A program made the position numbers and the translations under genes. This document shows positions 1-6,557 of a stretch of DNA of 10,345 nt, one piece after another. The notes below the pieces were generated by a model that saw only the letters and a list, made by a program, of their open reading frames with translations, was not told the DNA's origin and ran no database searches. The stretch covers positions 1 through 10,345 of the forward strand of contig JBHAEC010000016.1 of the NCBI GenBank assembly GCA_041855385.1, read 5' to 3'. The DNA is from JBHAEC01 sp041855385 (GTDB lineage: Bacteria > Bacillota > Negativicutes > Veillonellales > Veillonellaceae). Within the stretch, counting starts at the first letter, position 1. Each line of letters opens with the position of its first letter.

Positions 1-1010
1 GTCTTTTGCAATATTAACTCCAAGGGAGTTTCTCTCTCTGATGATAAGGCTTGCAAAACGATATTCTCCTCCAAAGTAAAGCTTAACACAGTCTTTTCAA
101 TCTGACTACCTTCTTTTTCTTCGAACCATCCGTACTCTCCCAAAACATCCTCCGGCTTAATGAGAACAATTGCGCCCTGTCTCATTAACCAATGTGTTCC
201 TTCCGCATGTTTACTTAAGACGTTTCCCGGAATAGCAAACACATCTCGCCCTTCGCTTAATGCATAGTCTGCGGTGATCAATGTTCCGCTTCTTGATGCG
301 GCTTCAACAACTACTACCCCTCTTGAAAGACCGCTAATAATTCGATTACGCGACGGAAAATTTCCGCCTAACGGTTTTGTGCCGGGTGTATATTCTGATA
401 TCAACAATCCTTGTTCTTCTATAAGAGAAAACAACCTTTTATTATGTTTCGGATAAACAATATCTACTCCATTACCAAGTACGGCAATCGTTTTCCCTCC
501 TGCCTGCAAGGCCGCTTCATGGACTACACTATCTATACCGGTAGCTCCACCACTGATAATAGTCACCCCCGATTCTGCCAAAGCTCCTGCAAAATAGGCG
601 GCTACATTCTTTCCATAAGGAGTTGCATGTCTGGCCCCCACCATAGCTAACGGCCACTTTGGCAAAAACCACTCCCCCTTATAAAATAAACCTACCGGAG
701 CTTGATATATTTGTGCCAATAGAGGGGGATACTCCTCTTCTATAAAAGTAATGTAACCGATTCTCTCTTTTTCTAAATAAGAGTAAAAATAATCTACGGA
801 AAAAGTTTTTCTCTTCTCAACAATTGCTCTTACTTGTGCCTCTTTCATAAAAGGCAATGCATATAGTTCTGCCTCGGAAGCATGCCAAGCTATTGACGGC
901 TCTTCAAACACCTCTATAAGTAATCGTATGGTAACGGCACCTATGCCGGATACACTCTGGAGAGCCCCGATATATAACTTTTCTTCCGCTATTTTTCTTT
1001 CGTCTGCCAA
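1..1010 (-). CDS. dprA: DNA-processing protein DprA (Smf), C-terminus cut by window edge
   Basis: DprA binds incoming single-stranded DNA in the cytoplasm and loads RecA on it during natural transformation; many non-competent bacteria also keep it. The frame is open for 336 codons from a TTG at 1010 to the window edge. An N-terminal helix-hairpin-helix/SAM-like part (SGIG, residues 21-24) is followed by the Rossmann-like DprA fold: MVGARHATPYG (123-133), SGGATGID (153-160), EYTPGTKPLGGNFPSRNRII (206-225) and the EAASRSGTLITADYAL stretch (236-251), then IPGN (260-263). The missing part should be the C-terminal winged-helix region. TTG is preferred because GAGGTGA lies 6 nt upstream and the frame has a stop (TGA 1017-1019) just before it. 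It follows comM by 11 nt and its Shine-Dalgarno abuts the comM stop, suggesting coupling. SGGATGID departs from the SGLARGID/SGLAKGID form usual in the family. Confidence 0.96.
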   Translation of the reverse strand, partial: MADERKIAEEKLYIGALQSVSGIGAVTIRLLIEVFEEPSIAWHASEAELYALPFMKEAQVRAIVEKRKTFSVDYFYSYLEKERIGYITFIEEEYPPLLAQIYQAPVGLFYKGEWFLPKWPLAMVGARHATPYGKNVAAYFAGALAESGVTIISGGATGIDSVVHEAALQAGGKTIAVLGNGVDIVYPKHNKRLFSLIEEQGLLISEYTPGTKPLGGNFPSRNRIISGLSRGVVVVEAASRSGTLITADYALSEGRDVFAIPGNVLSKHAEGTHWLMRQGAIVLIKPEDVLGEYGWFEEKEGSQIEKTVLSFTLEENIVLQALSSERETPLELILQK

Positions 1011-1016
1011 TGCGCA

Positions 1017-1023
1017 TCACCTC
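1017..1023 (-). promoter_or_regulatory. Ribosome binding site that fixes the dprA TTG start
   Basis: GAGGTGA on the minus strand, 6 nt before TTG 1010. It overlaps the comM stop codon (1022-1024), so ribosomes ending comM could re-initiate on dprA. An ATG at 1015-1017 is out of the dprA frame. Confidence 0.7.
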
Positions 1024-2542
1024 ATTTAAACCCGGGCAACTTTTGTTTGAAGCTAATCGCTACCGCCAAATGGGACACATCAATTTTTTCTGCCCCCTCT
1101 AAATCAGCAATAGTCTGTGCTACCTTTATTGTCCTATCATACCCCCTGGCACTGAAATGCATCTCCTTGTACACTTGTTCCAGCATAGATTGTCCTTCTG
1201 TGCTGATTCTACAATACTCCTTTATCTGACTATGACTCATGTAAGCATTACAGACTGCATCTGTTTTTGATAATCTCTTATATTGCCGGTCTCTCGCTTC
1301 TAAAACACGGTTTCGTATTTTTTCAGACGTTTCTTCATAAGCATCATTGTTTGCAATCTCAAAAAATCTTGGCCTCTTAACTCCAATACATATATCTATT
1401 CGGTCCAAAAGCGGCCCCGATATCTTATGTAAGTACTTCTTAATCTCAGCCTCTGTACAGGTACAACTTTCTTCCGTTCCAAGGTTTCCGCATAAGCAGG
1501 GGTTTAATGCTGCCACCAATAGAATTTGGCAACGGAATTCCATGCGTCCGTTCCCCCTTGATAAATGTATACGCCTCTCTTCTAAGGGCTGTCGCAGGAC
1601 TTCCAAAACCGGGCGCTTAAATTCTGTCAATTCGTCCAAAAAGAGCACTCCATGATGAGCAAGACTGAGCTCTCCGGGCTTAAAAGAGACTCCTCCTCCC
1701 ACCATGCCTGATAAAGTAACGGTATGGTGCGGACTCCTAAAAGGAGGATTCCTCCTGATTTTATCCGCCCCAAGCAAACCGGCCACACTATATATTTTCA
1801 TTACCTCCAACGCCTCTTTATCCTCCAGAGGCGGCAGTATGGTAGGAATCCTCTTGGCTAACATAGTTTTCCCGGCTCCGGGAGGCCCGCTCATCAGAAG
1901 ATTATGTCCTCCTGCCGCTGCTATTTCTATGCCTCTTTTGGCAATAATTTGCCCCTTTACATCAGAAAAATCCTCATTATAAATGATTTTTTCTTCTTTT
2001 TTCTTCTCTATCATCCTCCTTTTTAAAGAAATCTGTCCATTTAACGCTTTTCCCAGAATTGATAAAGAAGAAACACCGACCACATCCTTTATAGAGCTTA
2101 ATTGCCCCTCTTTCCAATTCGCTTCTGCCAAATATACCTTATTAAAACCTTCCTCTGCTCCTTTCATAGCCATTGGCAGGACTCCTGTAATGGGATATAT
2201 CTCCCCTAATAAAGAGAGTTCTCCCATAAACAGCGCATCTTTTACATTTGTTCCTACAATATTCCCTGCCGCTACCAATATTCCTATTGCAATGGCTAAG
2301 TCTAGTCCGGAACTATTCTTCCTCACATCAGCAGGGGCTAAATTCACTGTAATTTTTTTAACAGGAAACTCCCATCCCGAATTTTTAATGGCTGCCCTTA
2401 CTCGTTCTTTCGACTCTCGAACCGATGCTGCCGGTAAACCTACAATATCAAAAGATGGAAGTCCATTTGATATATCAGTTTCCACGCTCACAACTTGCCC
2501 TTCAATCCCTATATAGGATGCTCCATATACCTTTGAATACAT
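1022..2542 (-). CDS. comM: ComM/YifB family AAA+ ATPase (Mg-chelatase-like)
   Basis: 506 residues, the usual length of the family. In Vibrio and related bacteria ComM is a hexameric helicase that drives branch migration of transforming single-stranded DNA into the chromosome; Firmicutes members are annotated as YifB or Mg-chelatase-like ATPases. The order is an N-terminal ChlI/Lon-protease-like domain (about 1-165), a linker rich in K and E, and the AAA+ core with Walker A GPPGAGKT (219-226), Walker B VLFLDEL (299-305), the DRID arginine region (380-383) and the C-terminal lid with SARGYDRT (464-471). A four-cysteine cluster lies between Walker B and the lid (C349, C351, C360, C362), as is common in this family, and might bind metal. 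ATG 2542 has AGGAG 6 nt upstream, directly after the yraN stop. Middle gene of yraN-comM-dprA. No frameshift or missing key residue was seen. Confidence 0.95.
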   Translation of the reverse strand: MYSKVYGASYIGIEGQVVSVETDISNGLPSFDIVGLPAASVRESKERVRAAIKNSGWEFPVKKITVNLAPADVRKNSSGLDLAIAIGILVAAGNIVGTNVKDALFMGELSLLGEIYPITGVLPMAMKGAEEGFNKVYLAEANWKEGQLSSIKDVVGVSSLSILGKALNGQISLKRRMIEKKKEEKIIYNEDFSDVKGQIIAKRGIEIAAAGGHNLLMSGPPGAGKTMLAKRIPTILPPLEDKEALEVMKIYSVAGLLGADKIRRNPPFRSPHHTVTLSGMVGGGVSFKPGELSLAHHGVLFLDELTEFKRPVLEVLRQPLEERRIHLSRGNGRMEFRCQILLVAALNPCLCGNLGTEESCTCTEAEIKKYLHKISGPLLDRIDICIGVKRPRFFEIANNDAYEETSEKIRNRVLEARDRQYKRLSKTDAVCNAYMSHSQIKEYCRISTEGQSMLEQVYKEMHFSARGYDRTIKVAQTIADLEGAEKIDVSHLAVAISFKQKLPGFK

Positions 2543-2553
2543 TGGTTTCTCCT

Positions 2554-2904
2554 CTAGAACGCATTAATCAAGTGGGTCACCTCATAATCATTCCGATTAA
2601 ACAAAACCTCGATTACATCAAAACGTAAAGTAAAAGAGTTTTCTGCAATGCCCGCCAAAAAGAGTTTAGCTGTACTAATAATTCTTCTTTGTTTTTCCTT
2701 AGTCACAGCTTCGCAAGGAGTTCCATACCTTATTCCTCTTCTGGTTTTCACCTCTATAAATACGAGAACATCTTCTTTTTGTGCAATAATATCAATCTCC
2801 CCCCTACCCGTCCGGTAATTTCTTGCTACCACCACATAATCAAGGCTTTCTAAATAAGAACTTGCAATGCTTTCTCCTCTTCTTCCCAACTCAATATGTC
2901 TCAC
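2554..2904 (-). CDS. YraN family (UPF0102) putative endonuclease
   Basis: A restriction-endonuclease-like fold protein of 116 residues from the GTG start. Numbered from that GTG, it shows the family's N-terminal LGRRGE (6-11), the NYRTGRGEIDII segment (29-40) and the FIEVKTRR segment (49-56), i.e. the D...ExK type catalytic pattern of the PD-(D/E)XK superfamily. The biochemical role of YraN is poorly defined; its frequent location next to comM and dprA suggests DNA processing. An ATG at 2946 would add 14 basic residues, but it has no ribosome binding site, whereas GTG 2904 has AAGGAG 9 nt upstream and gives the usual family length. The gene follows a strong terminator, so it probably starts the yraN-comM-dprA transcript; the gap to comM is 11 nt. 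The start is inferred; the family assignment is firm. Confidence 0.9.
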   Translation of the reverse strand: MRHIELGRRGESIASSYLESLDYVVVARNYRTGRGEIDIIAQKEDVLVFIEVKTRRGIRYGTPCEAVTKEKQRRIISTAKLFLAGIAENSFTLRFDVIEVLFNRNDYEVTHLINAF

Positions 2905-2913
2905 GTTTTTACT

Positions 2914-2919
2914 CTCCTT
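2914..2919 (-). promoter_or_regulatory. Ribosome binding site supporting the yraN GTG start
   Basis: AAGGAG on the minus strand, 9 nt before GTG 2904. No comparable site precedes the in-frame ATG at 2946, so this decides the start. Confidence 0.6.
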
Positions 2920-2941
2920 TCGTACAGTTTTTCTTAGCTTT

Positions 2942-2950
2942 AGCATAGCA
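2942..2950 (-). promoter_or_regulatory. Possible extended -10 promoter for yraN-comM-dprA
   Basis: TGCTATGCT on the minus strand resembles an extended -10 element (TGn followed by TATGCT, 4 of 6 matches to TATAAT). The -35 region, about 17 nt further up, is poor and overlaps the T-tract of the preceding terminator. Transcription would start near 2936 and give a short leader carrying the ribosome binding site of GTG 2904. The upstream ATG at 2946 would then be untranscribed, which agrees with the chosen start. Weak on sequence alone. Confidence 0.25.
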
Positions 2951-2960
2951 AACTTAACGT

Positions 2961-3002
2961 ACGAAAATAAAAAACACGTCTCTACATAGACGTGTTTTTT
3001 AT
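2961..3002 (-). terminator. Rho-independent terminator after rnhB
   Basis: A perfect inverted repeat: arms 2967-2981 and 2988-3002 (15 bp) around a 6-nt loop (2982-2987). The GC-containing core is AGACGTG/CACGTCT, flanked by A6 and T6. Read on the minus strand, the stem runs into TTTTTTATTTT, a good U-tract. Because the arms end in A and T runs it could also work on the plus strand, but no plus-strand gene needs it. A weaker 4-bp hairpin followed by T6 lies closer to rnhB (3052-3069). The 3003-3070 stretch is otherwise AT-rich with nothing recognisable. Confidence 0.85.
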
Positions 3003-3070
3003 CTCTAATAGGATTTTTTTTAACCTTGATAGAGTATTTTTCTATTTTTATAAAAAACTTCCCCTGAAGG

Positions 3071-3865
3071 CTAATACTTTAGATCTAGCACAATCGATTT
3101 TATGGGTTCAAAAGACTTTCTGTGAAGGGGCGTAACACCCAAGTTTAGAACTGCCTCCTTATGAAATTCTGTAAAATATCCCTTATGTTCTCTAAAACCA
3201 TATCCGGGATATTCTTTTTCCATTTCTGTCATAAATCGATCTCTAGTTACCTTAGCTACTATAGAGGCTGCCGCAATAGACGCACTTTTACTGTCCCCTT
3301 TTACAAGCGATTCTACAGGAACGGACAATTTAGGGAGTGGCATGGCATCCACCAATACGGCTTCAGCTTTTACAGAAAGTGTCTCCAATGCTTCATACAT
3401 GGCCGCTCTGGTTGCTTCATAAATATTCTTTTCATCAATAATCTCCGGACCATAGGAAACACAGGATACTGCTATAGCTTCTGCCATAATAAAGTCATAC
3501 AGTTCTTCACGCTTCTTTTCACTTAACTTTTTAGAATCGTTCAGGCCCGGCAATTTAAAAAGGGGAGGCAAAATAACTGCGGCTACCGTAACCGGCCCTG
3601 CAATGGGGCCCCTTCCCACCTCATCAATGCCGGCAACATAAAACAAACCGTCTTCATAAAAACTCTTCTCATATTCATACATTTTTTCCAATCTTTGCAT
3701 TTCGAGAAGATGCCGTTTTTGACGAAGTACATACGCCGATACTATATCTCTAACAGTTTTTCTTGGGTCTTCCTGTGCCCATAAGAGATAATCAAAGTCA
3801 ACCTCTCCCACAAACAACTCTTTTATTTCTTTAGCCGTTAACCGTTCAAATTCCGACTTCAGCAT
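3071..3865 (-). CDS. rnhB: Ribonuclease HII
   Basis: Cleaves the RNA strand of RNA-DNA hybrids and nicks 5' of single ribonucleotides misincorporated in DNA, starting ribonucleotide excision repair. The 264 residues comprise an N-terminal extension of about 70 residues, known from Bacillus-type RNase HII, and the catalytic domain. The active-site acidic residues are visible: D81 and E82 in GIDEVGRGPIAG, D173 in VLVDAMP and D191 in KGDSKS, followed by the SIAAASIVAKVTRD block (197-210) and the YPGYGF motif (219-224). ATG 3865 is preferred over the in-frame ATG 3880 because GAGGAG lies 7 nt before it; the longer form would add five residues. It overlaps the end of ylqF by 20 nt, so translation is probably coupled. 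Gene order ylqF-rnhB is the same as in Bacillus subtilis. Ended by a strong terminator. Confidence 0.96.
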   Translation of the reverse strand: MLKSEFERLTAKEIKELFVGEVDFDYLLWAQEDPRKTVRDIVSAYVLRQKRHLLEMQRLEKMYEYEKSFYEDGLFYVAGIDEVGRGPIAGPVTVAAVILPPLFKLPGLNDSKKLSEKKREELYDFIMAEAIAVSCVSYGPEIIDEKNIYEATRAAMYEALETLSVKAEAVLVDAMPLPKLSVPVESLVKGDSKSASIAAASIVAKVTRDRFMTEMEKEYPGYGFREHKGYFTEFHKEAVLNLGVTPLHRKSFEPIKSIVLDLKY

Positions 3866-4724
3866 AATATGGCTCCTCATCTACCCTATCAAGGGTAACT
3901 AACCCCAGTTTCGTATTGCGATAATCTTGTAAAATTAGTCGCCTTGCCTTTTCTACATCAACCACACCGCCACTCATTAGGCATCCTCTCTTTTTTCCCA
4001 CAGCATTCGTAATAGTTTCCACAGTCCCCATATCCGAATCCCTTAGATTATAGCGATTAACAAAAGACTCTCTGTCAAGCAAAATCAGTTCTTTAATCAA
4101 TTGATTAACCACTGTTTCCATATCGAACACATCGTCTGAAATGGCTCCGGTCATAGCCAAGCGTGCCGCCGCTCTCTGATCTTCAAGCTTTGGCCATAAA
4201 ACACCGGGAGTATCTAATAGTTCCATATTCTTGGCTATCCTCACCCATTGTTGTCCGCGAGTATGTCCCGGCTTATCTGCCGTTCTGGTAGCAGCTGTTC
4301 CGGCTAAGATATTTATCAAAGTAGATTTTCCCACATTCGGGATGCCCAATATGATGGTACGGATACTACGACCCTTAATGCCTTTACTAACCCATTTGTC
4401 AATAATAGGAGCACTTTGGTTTTCTACCGCTTTAAGCAGCATTTTCGTTCCTTTTCCTGTCCTCGAATCAATAGACAGTACCGTCAATCCCTGATTTTGA
4501 AAAAAAACAGTCCATTCTTTTGTTGTTTGAGGATCAGCCAAGTCTGATTTATTAAGTATAACGATGTGAGGTTTATTCCTTATAAGCTCAGAAATAATTG
4601 GATTGGCGCTGCTTCTTGGAATCCGAGCATCTAACAACTCAATCACCACGTCCACTTTTTTTATATGTTCTTCAATTATTCTGCGGGCTTTTGCCATATG
4701 TCCCGGATACCAATTTATATGCAT
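3846..4724 (-). CDS. ylqF: Ribosome biogenesis GTPase YlqF (RbgA)
   Basis: A GTPase needed for late assembly of the 50S ribosomal subunit. The 292 residues have the circularly permuted G-motif order that defines this class: G4 NKSD (58-61) comes first, then G1 GIPNVGKST (127-135), the GHTRG region (153-157) and G3 DTPG (171-174). The N-terminal WYPGHMAKA carries His9, the position reported as catalytic in B. subtilis RbgA in place of the usual glutamine. A C-terminal helical domain of about 100 residues follows, as in the family. ATG 4724 has GGAGG 5-6 nt upstream. It lies downstream of rplS with only 69 nt between, most of it taken by a terminator, and overlaps rnhB. No separate promoter is visible, so read-through from rplS is likely. 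Its neighbour encodes L19, a 50S protein, which fits the function. Confidence 0.96.
   Translation of the reverse strand: MHINWYPGHMAKARRIIEEHIKKVDVVIELLDARIPRSSANPIISELIRNKPHIVILNKSDLADPQTTKEWTVFFQNQGLTVLSIDSRTGKGTKMLLKAVENQSAPIIDKWVSKGIKGRSIRTIILGIPNVGKSTLINILAGTAATRTADKPGHTRGQQWVRIAKNMELLDTPGVLWPKLEDQRAAARLAMTGAISDDVFDMETVVNQLIKELILLDRESFVNRYNLRDSDMGTVETITNAVGKKRGCLMSGGVVDVEKARRLILQDYRNTKLGLVTLDRVDEEPYYAEVGI
3873..3878 (-). promoter_or_regulatory. Ribosome binding site for rnhB, inside the ylqF 3' end
   Basis: GAGGAG on the minus strand, 7 nt before ATG 3865 and within the last codons of ylqF. It rules in favour of ATG 3865 over ATG 3880, which has only a weak site. Confidence 0.65.
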
Positions 4725-4748
4725 GCCGTCCTCCTCTCTTATGGACTT

Positions 4749-4785
4749 AAAAAAAACAAAAATAAGGGACTGTTTCCACAGTCCC
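4749..4785 (-). terminator. Rho-independent terminator after rplS, just before ylqF
   Basis: Arms 4766-4773 and 4778-4785 form a perfect 8-bp stem (GGGACTGT/ACAGTCCC) with a 4-nt loop. On the minus strand it is followed by TTATTTTTGTTTTTTTT. The stem begins 8 nt after the rplS stop. The ylqF start lies about 25 nt past the U-tract, which leaves little room for an independent promoter; the element probably lowers, rather than abolishes, ylqF-rnhB transcription. Confidence 0.88.
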
Positions 4786-4793
4786 CCATTTCA

Positions 4794-5135
4794 TTAGCGT
4801 TTTTCGCGAATACGAGCAGCCTTACCTGTAAGGTTGCGCAAGTAGTACAATTTAGCACGACGAACAATACCGCGACGCATAAGCTCAATTTTTGCAATTC
4901 TTGGAGAATGAACCGGGAATGTTCTTTCAACACCAACATTGTAAGAAATACGTCTTACCGTAAATGTTTCTCTAACGCTTCCACCTTGACGGTTAATAAC
5001 CAATCCTTCAAAAACCTGGATACGTTCACGAGATCCTTCGACAACCTTTACATGCACACGAACGGTATCTCCGACGCGAAATGCAGGAATGTCCTGACGA
5101 AGTTGTTCTTGCTCAAGTACATTAATAATATTCAC
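4794..5135 (-). CDS. rplS: 50S ribosomal protein L19
   Basis: A structural protein of the large subunit located at the 30S-50S interface. At 113 residues it has the normal bacterial length and is recognisable throughout: FRVGDTVRVHVKV (19-31), the VFEGLVINRQGG stretch (41-52), TFTVRRIS (57-64), GVERTFPVHSP (68-78) and the C-terminal AKLYYLR(N)LTGKAARI region (94-108). The start is GTG 5135, with AGGAGG 8 nt upstream. It has its own promoter and leader and is followed by a terminator, so it can be made as a monocistronic message. In many Firmicutes rplS follows rimM and trmD; here its upstream neighbour is a phosphoesterase at the end of an LPS operon, so that usual cluster has been split. Confidence 0.99.
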   Translation of the reverse strand: MNIINVLEQEQLRQDIPAFRVGDTVRVHVKVVEGSRERIQVFEGLVINRQGGSVRETFTVRRISYNVGVERTFPVHSPRIAKIELMRRGIVRRAKLYYLRNLTGKAARIREKR

Positions 5136-5202
5136 TTTCTTTTCCTCCTTCTATAGACATTCTTGCCTGCACATCATAGGCAGCGGACTATCTAAATTAA
5201 CA
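5136..5202 (-). promoter_or_regulatory. rplS 5' leader, possible L19 autoregulatory hairpin
   Basis: From the predicted transcription start the leader is about 67 nt. It can fold into TGCCT/AGGCA (arms 5178-5182 and 5164-5168, 9-nt loop), with a weak outer ATAG/CTAT pairing (5188-5191 with 5153-5156) and asymmetric internal loops just above the AGGAGG. A conserved L19 leader is known in front of rplS in low-GC Gram-positive bacteria and is thought to allow feedback by the protein. That this leader belongs to that family is inferred from position and foldability, not from a covariance match. Confidence 0.4.
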
Positions 5203-5208
5203 CAAGAA

Positions 5209-5237
5209 ATTGTACCATAAAATAATAACAAATGCAA
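5209..5237 (-). promoter_or_regulatory. rplS promoter (sigma-A type, extended -10)
   Basis: On the minus strand: -35 TTGCAT (5232-5237), 17-nt spacer (5215-5231), -10 TACAAT (5209-5214). A TG one base upstream of the -10 makes it an extended -10 element. Transcription would start near 5202. The -35 begins only 12 nt after the stop of the phosphoesterase gene, and no terminator is visible between, so transcripts from the LPS operon may also run into rplS. Confidence 0.75.
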
Positions 5238-5248
5238 GAATAAAAACC

Positions 5249-6541
5249 TCATTTTCTCATACTGTAATCATCAATGAGCGTACCATCGGATAAATAAGAC
5301 TTCATTGTCATACTGTCCTTTGTAAACGTCAGCACCATATAATTTCCCGACTCCGGTTGCGGTGCTACCGCTACATCTAATGGATGGTCAATCCATAGAT
5401 TAGGATATCTCACATCACCGGCCACGCCGGTAAGTACATATAGAGGGCCTTTTTCATTTCTCTCGAAATTCAAAATATGACCACGTCGCCTATATGTGTG
5501 GTAGTGCCCCGAAAATACCGCGTCTACGCCAAATTCATCAAAAATCGGCATAAATAAATATCCCAAATCATTTATACCCGGTTCACGTTGTCTCTTTGTA
5601 TTGTTATATAAAAGTACATCCTTGTGCATAAGCACAATCTTCCATTTTTTCCTAGTTTTTTCTAAATCCTCCTTCAGCCAGCGCAACTGCGCTCCCGACA
5701 ACTGAGGAAGGAGGTCATCTAGTTCTCTAAAAAGTGTATAAAGGACAACAAAATGAACATCTCCATAATCAAAAGAGTAATAATATCCTTTTAAATCGGT
5801 ATTACCGTTTTCGGGCAAAGAAAAATACGCCCTGTAGGCTAAAGGTTCTCGTACCTTCCAATCCAATGTATAGGCTTCATGATTTCCCAAAACCGGAGCA
5901 AACGGAATTGTGCCGGCCCAAGGAGAGATAGAGGAAAACCATGCACTCCATTGAGAAAAAGACTCGCCATTATCCACCAAATCTCCGATGCTGACAGCAA
6001 GATGGGCATCCTTATTCCTCTCCCATGAAGCTTTTACGAGAGCGGCCCATCCCGAATAGTCGGCAGACTGCGAATCAGGATATAACAAAACCTTCAACTC
6101 ATCCTCTCCGCCGGTCCTTAATTCTTTCCAATCACTTCGCTTATTCTTGTATCCCACTCGATATTCATATTCTGAACGAGGTGCTAAATTTGTCACAGAT
6201 GCTTCATGTATGAATATCGTCTTTTTATCTTCCGTAAAAGATCGACTCGTTGCCTTTACAGCACTTAGGTCTGTGCCCCCTTTACGACGGTATTCTAAGA
6301 CTGCATCTTCTTCTGCTATATCGGAATGCCACATAATAATTCGCTCACTATTTGTATCTTTACTTACAATTTGCCGTACATCATATACTTCAGTTTTATG
6401 AACAGGCAAAATACCCTTGCTTAAAGCTTGCATTGCTTTTTCTTGCATCCATCGATTAGCAGAAGGTATGTTGGCATACAAGATATATATTGCCAAAAAA
6501 AATGCCATAATCCCCATGATAAATACATATGGCCTTTTCAT
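5249..6541 (-). CDS. Membrane-anchored calcineurin-like metallophosphoesterase
   Basis: 430 residues. Residues 7-23 are hydrophobic after MKRP, so this is a signal anchor or signal peptide and the enzyme should act outside the cytoplasm. An N-terminal beta-rich part (about 50-145, ending in the SEYEYRVGY region) looks like the Fn3-like domain found before purple-acid-phosphatase type catalytic domains. The catalytic motifs follow in order: YPDSQ (D156), GDLVDNG (D187), GNHEAY (N220, H221), VLMHKD (H306) and SGHYHTY (H346, H348). These suffice for a binuclear metal site, though the first motif has Gln where the family often has His or Gly (DxH/DxG). Substrate unknown; phosphomonoesters, diesters or LPS phosphates are all possible. 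ATG 6541 has GGAGGT 8 nt upstream and follows the exonuclease stop by 16 nt, so it is the last gene of the heptose operon. Confidence 0.85.
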   Translation of the reverse strand: MKRPYVFIMGIMAFFLAIYILYANIPSANRWMQEKAMQALSKGILPVHKTEVYDVRQIVSKDTNSERIIMWHSDIAEEDAVLEYRRKGGTDLSAVKATSRSFTEDKKTIFIHEASVTNLAPRSEYEYRVGYKNKRSDWKELRTGGEDELKVLLYPDSQSADYSGWAALVKASWERNKDAHLAVSIGDLVDNGESFSQWSAWFSSISPWAGTIPFAPVLGNHEAYTLDWKVREPLAYRAYFSLPENGNTDLKGYYYSFDYGDVHFVVLYTLFRELDDLLPQLSGAQLRWLKEDLEKTRKKWKIVLMHKDVLLYNNTKRQREPGINDLGYLFMPIFDEFGVDAVFSGHYHTYRRRGHILNFERNEKGPLYVLTGVAGDVRYPNLWIDHPLDVAVAPQPESGNYMVLTFTKDSMTMKSYLSDGTLIDDYSMRK

Positions 6542-6557
6542 ACCAGATTACCTCCGT

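Noticed and set aside
1983..2516. Plus-strand open frame of 177 codons
   Set aside because: It lies wholly opposite comM, which is a clear conserved gene; the plus-strand translation shows no family motif and is Ser/Pro/Phe rich as expected of an antisense shadow.
3003..3051. Imperfect CTCTA...TAGAG repeat and A/T runs
   Set aside because: Five paired bases over a long AT-rich loop are expected by chance in such sequence.
3052..3069. Short CTTC/GAAG hairpin followed by T6 after rnhB
   Set aside because: Only 4 bp of stem; kept as a remark in the main terminator entry rather than as a separate terminator.
4739..4939. Minus-strand open frame of 66 codons overlapping rplS
   Set aside because: It is out of frame within rplS and its terminator and has no ribosome binding site; L19 accounts for this stretch.
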